Shown piece after piece: positions 18,665-26,217 of a stretch of 64,000 nucleotides of DNA (position 1 is its first letter; each line of letters starts with the position of its first letter). The position numbers and the translations under genes are program-made. Below the pieces are notes generated by a model, which ran no database searches, was not told the DNA's origin, and worked only from the letters and a program-made list of their open reading frames with translations. Origin of the DNA: Bacteroides uniformis (GTDB taxonomy: Bacteria > Bacteroidota > Bacteroidia > Bacteroidales > Bacteroidaceae); the NCBI RefSeq assembly GCF_025147485.1, contig NZ_CP102263.1:1625501-1689500 (forward strand), in the 5' to 3' direction.

Positions 18665-19297
18665 ATGAATCGTATTTTGCTTACTCTAAAACGGCCTTTT
18701 ATCTGGCTGTACCGTTTCCGGCACCGTTGCGGCTACGGTGTACATTCTCCTTTTGCCTTTAACCTGATTACGCATGTAATTTACGAAAGTACGGCTTATT
18801 ATAAATATGAAGAGCTGGCCAAGGCACAGAAGCAACTGGAGCTGGAGAAAGATAAACGTTGGAAGTACGAATCGAAGAAAGTAAAACGCCTTCTGTTCCG
18901 TCTGGTAAACTATACCCAGCCGGAGACCATTGTAGATGCCGGTACGCTTGCCGCTTCTGCCCTCTATTTGAAAGCGGGGAAGGAGGGGGCAGATTATACT
19001 TCGGCTTCCGACCTTTCCGAGCTCTTTCTGGAGAGTGGCGTTCCCGTTGATTTCCTTTATTTGCACGATTATCGTCATCCCGATTTTGTAGAGGAGGTCT
19101 TCCGCATCTGTTCCACCCGTACCAGGGGAAAGTCTGTTTTTGTAATTGAAGGTATCCGTTACACTCCGCAGATGTTTGCCCTCTGGAAACGTATGAAGCA
19201 GGACGGGCGGGCGGGTATTACGTTCGACCTTTATGACCTTGGTATCATATTCTTCGATAAAACAAAGATAAAACAAGACTATATTGTCAACTTTTGA
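18665..19297 (+). CDS. SAM-methyltransferase-like protein
   Basis: A 210-residue cytoplasmic protein starting 4 bases after the serine hydrolase stop, so probably co-transcribed. It begins with basic residues and RHRCGYGVHSPFAFNLIT, a signature of a Bacteroidetes family annotated as class I SAM-dependent methyltransferases. The region VDAGTLAASALYL sits where the SAM-binding glycine loop would be but lacks the usual GxGxG. It may therefore be a degenerate or unusual member. No substrate can be named. Confidence 0.6.
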   Translation: MNRILLTLKRPFIWLYRFRHRCGYGVHSPFAFNLITHVIYESTAYYKYEELAKAQKQLELEKDKRWKYESKKVKRLLFRLVNYTQPETIVDAGTLAASALYLKAGKEGADYTSASDLSELFLESGVPVDFLYLHDYRHPDFVEEVFRICSTRTRGKSVFVIEGIRYTPQMFALWKRMKQDGRAGITFDLYDLGIIFFDKTKIKQDYIVNF

Positions 19298-19316
19298 TTA
19301 TCTTTAGGCGTTTCAA

Positions 19317-19383
19317 TAGTGATTAGCGGTTAGTGATTAGTGCTTAGCTCCACTTACTGGCTGCTAAACATTAATCCCTAACC
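19317..19383. repeat. TTAGTGATTAG-type imperfect inverted repeat
   Basis: GGTTAGTGATTAGTGCTTAGC (19328-19348) pairs with 19363-19383 at 18 of 21 positions. TAGTGATTAGCGGTTAG (19317-19333) is 16/17 identical to 37321-37337, the end of the aminopeptidase P gene. It fills most of the spacer before the cobalamin adenosyltransferase gene. Confidence 0.6.
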
Positions 19384-19401
19384 CCTAAACATTAATTCCT
19401 T

Positions 19402-19956
19402 ATGAAGATATACACCAAAACCGGAGATAAAGGAACCACCTCTCTTGTAGGCGGAACCCGTGTACCTAAAACGCATATCCGCCTTGAGGCATACGGTACG
19501 GTGGATGAGCTAAATTCCAATCTGGGTCTTCTCATCACGTACCTGCTTGACGGAAAGGATAAAGATTTTCTGCAGCAAGTGCAAGACAGACTTTTTGCCG
19601 TAGGCTCTCATCTGGCCACAGACCGGGAGAAAATGGAGCTGAAAGAAGCCAGTATCATCAGCTCGGAGCAGGTGGAAATGGTGGAGCGGGAGATAGACCG
19701 TTTGGATACTCTTTTGCCTCCTCTTTCAGCCTTTATTCTTCCCGGCGGAAGTCGCGGTGCGGCAGTCTGCCACGTTTGCCGTACGGTTTGCCGTCGTGCA
19801 GAGCGTCGGATTCTTGCTCTGGCCGAACAAGTGGAAATCGCTTCGGAATTACTGGCTTACGTGAACCGCTTGTCTGATTATTTGTTCGTTCTTTCCCGTA
19901 AAATGAATCAAGACGACAAAAAAGGTGAAATATTTTGGAATAATAGTTGCAAGTGA
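19402..19956 (+). CDS. Cob(I)alamin adenosyltransferase, PduO type
   Basis: A 184-residue cytoplasmic enzyme that transfers the 5'-deoxyadenosyl group of ATP to cob(I)alamin to make coenzyme B12. The N-terminus [18 protein letters not shown] and the helix with [21 protein letters not shown] are the PduO-family ATP-binding signatures, and the length is normal. Bacteroides needs adenosylcobalamin for methylmalonyl-CoA mutase, which fits. It is followed by a small DUF2795 gene that often accompanies it in Bacteroides. The spacer before it is occupied by an inverted repeat; no clear promoter was found. Confidence 0.9.
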   Translation: MKIYTKTGDKGTTSLVGGTRVPKTHIRLEAYGTVDELNSNLGLLITYLLDGKDKDFLQQVQDRLFAVGSHLATDREKMELKEASIISSEQVEMVEREIDRLDTLLPPLSAFILPGGSRGAAVCHVCRTVCRRAERRILALAEQVEIASELLAYVNRLSDYLFVLSRKMNQDDKKGEIFWNNSCK

Positions 19957-19976
19957 AATAAATTGTTATACTTTTG
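19946..19976 (+). promoter_or_regulatory. Promoter of DUF2795 gene
   Basis: GTTG (19946-19949, 3/4 to TTTG), a 19-base spacer and TACTTTTG (19969-19976). It overlaps the end of the adenosyltransferase gene and lies 50 bases before the next start. Confidence 0.65.
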
Positions 19977-20026
19977 CCGAAAAATAGAAATAGGACTTAA
20001 TATTCACAATTTTAATACTAGAGACT

Positions 20027-20248
20027 ATGTATTGGACATTGGAATTAGCATCTAAGTTGGAAGATGCTCCTTGGCCGGCAACTAAGGATGAATTGATAGA
20101 TTATGCCATGCGTTCGGGTGCTCCGCTTGAAGTGATTGAGAATCTGCAGGAAATGGAAGATGAAGGCGAGATTTATGAAAGCATAGAAGATATTTGGCCC
20201 GATTATCCCAGCAAAGAGGACTTTTTCTTCAACGAGGAGGAATATTGA
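20027..20248 (+). CDS. DUF2795 small acidic protein
   Basis: A 73-residue acidic protein (many Glu/Asp, ending FFFNEEEY). It fits DUF2795, a conserved Bacteroidetes family of unknown function with a small helical fold. The preserved position after cobalamin adenosyltransferase hints at a link, but it has its own promoter and is followed by a terminator. Confidence 0.8.
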   Translation: MYWTLELASKLEDAPWPATKDELIDYAMRSGAPLEVIENLQEMEDEGEIYESIEDIWPDYPSKEDFFFNEEEY

Positions 20249-20304
20249 TACGCTTTAAAAGAAAAAACTTACCGGTATGTCTGGTAATATTTTGAAACAT
20301 AGGG

Positions 20305-20357
20305 AGAAGTAATTCCAAAACCGATAACTATGGTTGAAGAATTACTTCTTTTCTTTT
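20305..20357 (+). terminator. Terminator after DUF2795 gene
   Basis: AGAAGTAATTC (20305-20315) pairs perfectly with GAATTACTTCT (20339-20349), with CC/GG inside the loop able to extend the stem, followed by TTTCTTTTT. Confidence 0.85.
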
Positions 20358-20381
20358 TAATACCCCCACACTACAATAATA

Positions 20382-22817
20382 ATGAATGTACAAGAAGCAA
20401 CGACACGCCGGTTACCGGATTTGAAGGAAAGGCATCTGCCTGAAAACTGCCGCGAAACCATAAACACGATTTTAAAGGAGACTTACGGCTACGAACAGTT
20501 TCGTAATCTTGAGATTTACGATGACTTGTCCAAGGGAAAAGAGAAACTCTGCATTTCGCAGGGACAGCTGATAGAGAACGTTATACTGGAGGCTGAAAAG
20601 GCTTGGAAAAGTGAAACGCAGGTAGACAATATATTGTTGACTGCCCCTACCGGCTCCGGAAAATCCTTGTTGTTCCAGCTTCCTGCCATCTATTTGGGGA
20701 AGGAGTATAATCTGCTTACCATTGTGGTTTCCCCTTTGAAGGCGTTGATTGTAGACCAGGTGGAAAGTCTGCAGGAACTGGGGTATGCGCGTGTGGCATA
20801 CGCCTCGTCCGATTTATCGCCGGAACAGAAGATGGAGGTTTACCGGCAGGTGCGTGAGGGGGAGATTGATTTGTTCTATCTCTCGCCGGAATTGCTTCTC
20901 TCTTACGACATCAAGCATTTTGTAGGCGAGCGCCGCATCGGTCTGGTGGTGGTCGATGAGGCGCATACGGTAACGACATGGGGCAAGGAGTTCCGTGTGG
21001 ACTACTGGTTCTTGGGGCGCTACCTGACTGCTTTGAAACAGACTCTCGGCTATAATTTCCCGTTGTTTGCATTGACCGCTACGGCTGTCTGGAATCCCAA
21101 AGGGGGCAATGACATGATATTCGAGACTATCCGTTCCTTGCAGATGGAGCCTTGTGTGCTTTATGTAGGTACGGTGAAGCGCCGGAATATTGGCTTTGAC
21201 ATCCGTCAGATGGAGATGGAGGACGGGGAGACATACGACAAGGCAAAGCAGCGCGTGGTGGCTGCGCGGGTCGAGGACTTCCTGGACGGACACAAGACAT
21301 TGCTCTATTATCCTTTTGCGGGTGGCATCGACATGCGCCTGAAGACGTGGGTGAAGCCGGCAGACTGGCGTCTGGTCGCTTCCTATTATGGCAAGAAGGA
21401 AAAGGAACAGAAAGCTGCCATTGTGCAGGAATTCAAGGAGGGGACCAAGAAACTGATTGTGGCTACGAAAGCCTTTGGTATGGGAGTGGACATCAGTGAT
21501 ATAGACCGTGTATACCATGTGGCGCCATCCAGTACGTTTGTCGACTATATTCAGGAGATAGGGCGTGCCGCGCGTGATACGGAGATACATGGCATTGCCG
21601 CTACCGACTACCATGAACGGGATTTCTATTATATGAAGCGTCTGCATCAGACGGGGAACATTGCCCAGGAACAGCTGGTGCTTATTCTGAGAAAGCTCAT
21701 GGAAGTGTACCGCATGAAAGGGGAAAAACCGGAAATCATGGTGTCTTTGTCCGATTTCGAGTTTGTGGTGAAACTGCCGCGTACAAAGAACAAGCTGGAG
21801 TATGAAGCAGAGTTGGGACAGCTCATCAAGACTGCCTTGCTTTGGCTGGAAGACGATTTGATGCAGCGTTATGGAAGGCATCTGCTTGAAATCAGCCCCA
21901 AGAATCTGTTGACCGAAGGATATGTCCAGGACAAGACGGGTGATGTCTTTGCCCGTGAATTCCATAGCTATCTGACAAAGGTAGAAGGGGAGGACGGGGT
22001 TTACGTCGTACGTCTGGAAGCGCTTTGGGAAGAGCGTTTCCCGGAGCTTGGCTACAAGGAGTTCAAACAGAAGCTGAATAATGGAACGTTGCGGGAAGGT
22101 GCCCGTGCCGTATCTGTAGGCAAGCATGAGGTGTTGTTAAAGGAAGATGCCACTGTCATCCGTGAGCGGATGGATGCCTTGTTCAAGAGCCTGACAATGA
22201 TGCTGAAAACGGCATTGATAAAGTCGAAAGGACGTTTTGATGAAGAAGAACTGCGGGCTGTCTTTGCCGAGCATGGCATGGACGTGCGCTCTGCCAAACG
22301 CTTTATCGGTTCCCTGCTGGAGAGCCGCACGGAGGAAGGCCGCAGTGTGAGCTATATCAGCAGTGTGAAAAAGAAAGATTCCAATGAACTCTCTTTTACG
22401 GTGACCAAAGGCTTTGATTTGCTTCTGTCGCGCTATCAAAAACTGTTTAGCCAACGTATAGTGGGCAGTAAGGGAGACCGCCTGTTGTTTTATTGCACTC
22501 CTTTCTCGGACTTGAATATGCTGCTTAATCTGCTTTCTATGCTCGACTGCCTTTCGTTCAGTGTGGAGGGTGGCGGTACGCCTTGCGTATTTGTCCGTTT
22601 CAATGACCCCGAAACTCTGCAGGAACTTGCGCTTGGCGATGATTACCGCAATCTGATTCTGGATACCAACGAGCAGATATTCCAGGAGCAGATTGACTTG
22701 TTCTCTTTCTTCTTCGGAACAGATAAGCTGACGGATGAACAGCGCTGGGACTTTATCGAGGATTATTTTACGGGAATGGGAGTGGACGACTTGAAAAAGA
22801 AGTTTGTGTCCTTGTAG
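20382..22817 (+). CDS. RecQ-like superfamily 2 DNA helicase
   Basis: An 811-residue ATPase. Motif I is APTGSGKS (about 88-95), motif II is VVDEAHTV with TTWGKEFRVDYWFL after it (like the aromatic-rich loop of RecQ), and motif VI is QEIGRAARD (about 390). It differs from classical RecQ: about 85 residues precede the helicase core and the 380-residue C-terminal part shows no clear RQC cysteine cluster. It is likely a 3'-5' DNA-unwinding enzyme in repair or recombination; the precise role is unknown. It stands alone after a terminator and is convergent with the DUF488 gene. Confidence 0.75.
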   Translation: MNVQEATTRRLPDLKERHLPENCRETINTILKETYGYEQFRNLEIYDDLSKGKEKLCISQGQLIENVILEAEKAWKSETQVDNILLTAPTGSGKSLLFQLPAIYLGKEYNLLTIVVSPLKALIVDQVESLQELGYARVAYASSDLSPEQKMEVYRQVREGEIDLFYLSPELLLSYDIKHFVGERRIGLVVVDEAHTVTTWGKEFRVDYWFLGRYLTALKQTLGYNFPLFALTATAVWNPKGGNDMIFETIRSLQMEPCVLYVGTVKRRNIGFDIRQMEMEDGETYDKAKQRVVAARVEDFLDGHKTLLYYPFAGGIDMRLKTWVKPADWRLVASYYGKKEKEQKAAIVQEFKEGTKKLIVATKAFGMGVDISDIDRVYHVAPSSTFVDYIQEIGRAARDTEIHGIAATDYHERDFYYMKRLHQTGNIAQEQLVLILRKLMEVYRMKGEKPEIMVSLSDFEFVVKLPRTKNKLEYEAELGQLIKTALLWLEDDLMQRYGRHLLEISPKNLLTEGYVQDKTGDVFAREFHSYLTKVEGEDGVYVVRLEALWEERFPELGYKEFKQKLNNGTLREGARAVSVGKHEVLLKEDATVIRERMDALFKSLTMMLKTALIKSKGRFDEEELRAVFAEHGMDVRSAKRFIGSLLESRTEEGRSVSYISSVKKKDSNELSFTVTKGFDLLLSRYQKLFSQRIVGSKGDRLLFYCTPFSDLNMLLNLLSMLDCLSFSVEGGGTPCVFVRFNDPETLQELALGDDYRNLILDTNEQIFQEQIDLFSFFFGTDKLTDEQRWDFIEDYFTGMGVDDLKKKFVSL

Positions 22818-22887
22818 CACCAATTCGTTGAACAGCCTTTCCAGAGTTACAGTTCATCTTTGCTTTTACTGTAAAGATTGTGAGTAA

Positions 22888-23247
22888 TTAGTCTAAGTGC
22901 TCCTGCAGAAACCGTTGCAGGATGCGTGCATGGTTGTATATCGGTGCTTTGGAAGCATATAGTAAGGTTATGGTATGGTGGTGTTTTATGGTGTCAATGA
23001 ACCTAAGGGCGGCTTCCGAATTTTCCAGTTCCTTGCGATACATGGCTGCAAACCCCTCCCAGTGTTCCGCTTGGTCTTCGTGAAACCATTTTCTTAATTC
23101 AGGTGAAGGGGTAATATCCTTTTCCCAGACATCGTATTTCAGATGTTCCTTTTTTATGCCGCGAGGCCACAGCCGGTCCACCAATACACGGTAGCCGTCT
23201 GTTGCATCGGGTTCTTCATATACCCGTTTGATTCTGATTTGTGTCAT
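22888..23247 (-). CDS. DUF488 family protein (YeaO-like)
   Basis: A 119-residue cytoplasmic protein with the DUF488 signatures RVLVDRLWPRG near the start, a central DITPSPELRKWFH and a C-terminal LLYASK. The fold of this family is known but its activity is not. Its ATG overlaps the TGA of the RIC gene by four bases (23244-23247), so the two are translationally coupled. That links it to the nitrosative/oxidative stress response. Confidence 0.85.
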   Translation of the reverse strand: MTQIRIKRVYEEPDATDGYRVLVDRLWPRGIKKEHLKYDVWEKDITPSPELRKWFHEDQAEHWEGFAAMYRKELENSEAALRFIDTIKHHHTITLLYASKAPIYNHARILQRFLQEHLD

Positions 23248-23972
23248 GGCTGTTCTCTTAATTTTGCTTCCATTTTGATGGAGCGTGGGAAAACGATATT
23301 ATTTTCCAGATGGATGTGCTGGTGCAAGGCCTCTTCAAATGCTTTAAGCTGTTGGAGTACGAGGCGGTAACTGTTGCAGGCATCTTCTGGAGCTGTATAG
23401 CCGTTGGTCAGATGCTCTATGTGGCGATAGCGTTCTCCTTCAATGTCATGTTCTGCCATCATGACGGATATGGGAGCTTCGATGCTTCCACAGTGGAATT
23501 CGGGCAGGGGAGTATTTTCCAGCTTAGCCTTTACCATCTCATAGATGTAGGGAAACAGTACCAGTTCCTCTTTGTCGAGATGGGCATTGAGGTCGGAGAG
23601 GGAATCATGAAAGAGAGCCTGCACATTGTAGAGTGACGGATGTTTTTCACCGTGTACGCGACATATTTTATCCAGCAGTTCTTCAATCTCGGGACCTTGT
23701 GTACGGATATTACGGTGGTGGATTTTGAGAATATAGTCCACCAATAAGTCCAGAGGCCAACTCTTGAAATCAATATTTTCGGAGGTTGTCGGAGCCAGAT
23801 GCTCTATTTCTTCTATCACCTTCTCCATATCGGCTCCGGCAGTTTTACTGGCTTCGGGAAGCAGTGCGGAACCATGGCAGCAGAAATCAATGCCATATTT
23901 ATCAAATATCCCGGCATTGTTGAAGTTGTCGGCTACGATTTCGCCGACTGTCATACGTTTATAATCCTTCAT
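23244..23972 (-). CDS. ric: Iron-sulfur cluster repair di-iron protein (RIC; ScdA/YtfE)
   Basis: A 242-residue cytoplasmic protein. The ScdA N-terminal domain (about 1-60) has the DFCCHG motif (Cys31, Cys32). The hemerythrin-like domain follows, with His/Glu ligands in IHHRN, AHLDKEE, AEHDIEGE and HIHLENN, which should bind a di-iron centre. RIC proteins repair Fe-S clusters damaged by nitric oxide or peroxide. It is the first gene of a two-gene operon with DUF488. A perfect palindrome lies 19 bases before the start codon and could be the operator. Confidence 0.93.
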   Translation of the reverse strand: MKDYKRMTVGEIVADNFNNAGIFDKYGIDFCCHGSALLPEASKTAGADMEKVIEEIEHLAPTTSENIDFKSWPLDLLVDYILKIHHRNIRTQGPEIEELLDKICRVHGEKHPSLYNVQALFHDSLSDLNAHLDKEELVLFPYIYEMVKAKLENTPLPEFHCGSIEAPISVMMAEHDIEGERYRHIEHLTNGYTAPEDACNSYRLVLQQLKAFEEALHQHIHLENNIVFPRSIKMEAKLREQP

Positions 23973-23990
23973 ATGTTATCTTGTTTTTGT

Positions 23991-24010
23991 TTTCCACAAC
24001 ATTGTGGAAA
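23991..24010 (-). promoter_or_regulatory. Palindromic candidate operator upstream of ric
   Basis: TTTCCACAA (23991-23999), two bases, TTGTGGAAA (24002-24010): nine perfect pairs. It is 19 bases before the ric start, just downstream of a -7-like TATAATTG (7/8) read on the same strand, the place for a repressor site. A short-loop RNA hairpin is the alternative. The regulator is unknown. Confidence 0.6.
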
Positions 24011-24082
24011 CCTGCTATATATACAATTATATGGCAGATAATGTTTGAAGGGTTATGATTATTTGAGTTTTCTTGCCCGGTT

Positions 24083-24235
24083 CTTTCATTTAAAGGAATT
24101 GGAGGAGTTATCACTTCGCTCCGCTCCGTCAGGAGTTGAAGAAGTTAAAGCCGATACTTCTGTGAATACATACGCACGAGTATTGGCTTTAACTCCTAAG
24201 TCGACTTGTCGGCTGATAACTCCTTTAAATGAAAG
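24083..24235. repeat. 153-base nested inverted-repeat element
   Basis: Outer arms CTTTCATTTAAAGGA (24083-24097) and its perfect complement (24221-24235), then GTTATC/GATAAC, then an inner pair 24133-24147 with 24180-24194 at 14 of 15. It lies between the end of the GNAT gene and the ric promoter and is not coding. No target-site duplication is evident, so whether it is a MITE-like element or a folded RNA is open. Confidence 0.65.
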
Positions 24236-24252
24236 ATTCGTGGTTTCCTTGT

Positions 24253-24750
24253 CTATCCTTCTACTTTTTGGAATGCCAGCCGTTCGTCTCCATTGGCCAG
24301 AAGGATGATGCCGCAATATTTGAATCCGTGCTTCTTCAGTATGTATTGCAGGATATGATTGTCCCGGTGGGTATCTGCACGTAGGTTGGGTATTTGTTCG
24401 TAGCACCATTGCAGGCAGGCATTGGCCACTCCTTTGCTGTGTTCTGTACTTGCCAGCCGGTGAATGACGCCGTAAGGAAGCGTATCTTCCACCCATTTTC
24501 CTTCATAGATATGCGTATATGTGGGGTCGTTTCCACGGATAAAGGCGAAGGTTCCGATAATTTCTTCGGTATCGTCGGTGCACACATAGCTGTTTCCTTG
24601 TTCGATGTCTGCTATGACGATTTCCCTGGAAGGGTAGTTGCCTCTCCACTGCAGCATATTTCCGTCTTTCCGCATGATGTGCTTCGCTTGTTCAAAGATG
24701 TCCATAAGGATTGTAATGTCTGTGGGTTGCGTCTTTCTGATTTTTATCAT
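24253..24750 (-). CDS. GNAT family N-acetyltransferase
   Basis: A 165-residue cytoplasmic enzyme with the GNAT fold: N-terminal IRKTQPTDITILMDIFEQA, a beta-strand EIIGTFAFIRG, an acetyl-CoA pyrophosphate-loop region STEHSKGVANACLQWCYEQ, and a C-terminal D-T-H-R-DNHILQYILKKHGFKYCG. This subgroup is common in Bacteroides and clostridia. The acceptor is unknown. It is read away from the PorT-like gene, with which it shares a 160-base control region. Confidence 0.85.
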   Translation of the reverse strand: MIKIRKTQPTDITILMDIFEQAKHIMRKDGNMLQWRGNYPSREIVIADIEQGNSYVCTDDTEEIIGTFAFIRGNDPTYTHIYEGKWVEDTLPYGVIHRLASTEHSKGVANACLQWCYEQIPNLRADTHRDNHILQYILKKHGFKYCGIILLANGDERLAFQKVEG

Positions 24751-24877
24751 AGCTTTTTATTTTATCTGTGTGGTATCTTTCTTTGATTCAGGTTGCAAAG
24801 GTAATGCGTTTTGTGATTCATTGTTCTCTTAAATGAACAAATGCTAATAGATGTTGTTTCTTTAGGAAGAATTTGCA

Positions 24878-24885
24878 TATATTTG
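24878..24885 (+). promoter_or_regulatory. -7 element of PorT-like gene
   Basis: TATATTTG matches TAnnTTTG, 26 bases before the start codon. The -33 box is weak (GTTTC near 24856). Confidence 0.55.
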
Positions 24886-24911
24886 TCCCGTAATATTAAA
24901 CACAATTGATT

Positions 24912-25472
24912 ATGAAAAAGATTTTTAGTGCTTTCATGATAGCTGTATGCTGTATGCTTATGGCTATGCCTGCTCAGGCCCAACTATTGAAGTGGGGTGT
25001 TAAGGGTGGTGTGAATATGACGAAAATAGATTGGGATGGCGGATATAAGGGAAACAAGGATAATTCTACCGGTTTCTTTATTGGTCCGATGGCTGAGTTT
25101 ACCATTCCCATTGTAGGCTTGGGTGTTGATGGTGCTTTGCTGTTCTCTCAGCGCGGCAAGGACGAGGTGAAGCAAACAGGACTGGAAGTACCCGTAAATC
25201 TGAAATATACCATTGGCTTGGGTAGCTTGTTGGGTATTTATGTGGCAGCCGGTCCTGATTTCTTCTTCGATTTTAAGAAGAAAGACTACGTAGATCGCAA
25301 GAAGGCTCAAGTGGCACTTAATCTGGGTGCCGGTGTGAAGCTGCTGAAGCATCTTCAGGTTGGCGTGACCTATCAGCTCCCGATGGGCGACTCATTTACG
25401 TGGGAGGAGGCGGGTAAGGCTTTCGGTGCCAAGAATAAGACTTGGCAGGTGTCTGCGGCGTATCTTTTCTAA
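24912..25472 (+). CDS. PorT-like outer-membrane beta-barrel protein
   Basis: A 186-residue protein with a signal peptide ending AMPAQAQ. The mature part begins LLKWGVKGGVNMTKI and shows alternating hydrophobic strands ending in a Tyr-Leu-Phe C-terminus, typical of small outer-membrane barrels (PorT/OmpW-like family of Bacteroidetes). Function is unknown. I used the ATG at 24912; a TTG two codons upstream is less likely. It has its own -7 element and a strong terminator behind it. Confidence 0.85.
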   Translation: MKKIFSAFMIAVCCMLMAMPAQAQLLKWGVKGGVNMTKIDWDGGYKGNKDNSTGFFIGPMAEFTIPIVGLGVDGALLFSQRGKDEVKQTGLEVPVNLKYTIGLGSLLGIYVAAGPDFFFDFKKKDYVDRKKAQVALNLGAGVKLLKHLQVGVTYQLPMGDSFTWEEAGKAFGAKNKTWQVSAAYLF

Positions 25473-25499
25473 ATCTGGCAAAACGATTTGTGGCATATA

Positions 25500-25543
25500 A
25501 AGAAAGGCTCTCCTACAAAAAGGAGGGCCTTTCTTGTGTTTTT
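25500..25543. terminator. Bidirectional terminator
   Basis: AAGAAAGGCTCTCCT (25500-25514) pairs with AGGAGGGCCTTTCTT (25521-25535), 14 of 15 plus one G-U, loop of six, with T-rich flank on the right. It sits between two convergent genes. Confidence 0.9.
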
Positions 25544-25545
25544 GA

Positions 25546-26106
25546 TTACTTTTCTACAATTACATCTACTGGGGCAGGTGCGTCATCGTGGAGTGGGATA
25601 GCAGCTTCGCGACTAGGCTGTCTACCGTCTTTGATGGCGAGTACCCATTCCCCATTTGCTTTTATGGGGTTGAACATGAACCCCATACTACTACCTGGAG
25701 TGTCAGAATCTGAACGTGGCGTAAATTCTATTTTGTACTTCACGTCATTGTTTCCTTGTGTAGAGAAGCTGAGGTAATCCAATTGATAACGAATTACCGG
25801 GAAACGCTGGAAACGTTTGGTCAGTGCTTCCCGTTGTTGTATTGTTAAAGGTTTGGCTATACCAGCGTCATCAATGGAGTAAAGCATATCAAGAGCTTTG
25901 TCAGTCTCTTTAGCTTTTAGAAGATCCATACACTGTGTACATAATGTAAGAACAGCGCTTGAGTCTGCAGCAGTCAAAGTAGCTACAAACTCGTCTTCTG
26001 CCTCTTTCTGTGTCTTCATTTTCTCTTCGTGTCCTTTTGTTGAACATGCTCCGAGTAGAAAGCTTACTGAGAGAAGAAGCATAAAAAAGATTTGTTTATT
26101 CTTCAT
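25546..26106 (-). CDS. Small hypothetical lipoprotein
   Basis: A 186-residue lipoprotein with signal peptide and lipobox LLGAC (Cys21). The body contains a helical segment with a CTQC pair and a beta-rich second half (about 110-180, with FMFNPIKANGEWVLAIKDG), reminiscent of lipid- or peptide-binding lipoprotein folds. I do not recognise a named family. It lies 111 bases downstream of the large surface lipoprotein on the same strand; the only promoter space is about 35 bases after that gene's terminator, so it may depend on read-through. Confidence 0.7.
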   Translation of the reverse strand: MKNKQIFFMLLLSVSFLLGACSTKGHEEKMKTQKEAEDEFVATLTAADSSAVLTLCTQCMDLLKAKETDKALDMLYSIDDAGIAKPLTIQQREALTKRFQRFPVIRYQLDYLSFSTQGNNDVKYKIEFTPRSDSDTPGSSMGFMFNPIKANGEWVLAIKDGRQPSREAAIPLHDDAPAPVDVIVEK

Positions 26107-26142
26107 TGTTGATATGTTTATTAATCGTGCATTGTTAAATAA

Positions 26143-26174
26143 AAAGGTGCGTCACCTTATTATGACGCACCTTT
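26143..26174 (-). terminator. Terminator of the large surface lipoprotein gene
   Basis: TGACGCACCTTT (26163-26174) and AAAGGTGCGTCA (26143-26154) are perfect complements with an 8-base loop; read on the - strand the stem runs into TTTTT. Confidence 0.85.
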
Positions 26175-26217
26175 ATTATATTACCGCATTTTAGGATGCG
26201 ATGAGTTCTTTACAAGA

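Noticed and set aside
24045..24308. 87-codon + strand frame over the nested palindrome
   Set aside because: It reads through a hairpin element and into the 3' end of the GNAT gene on the other strand; not protein-like.
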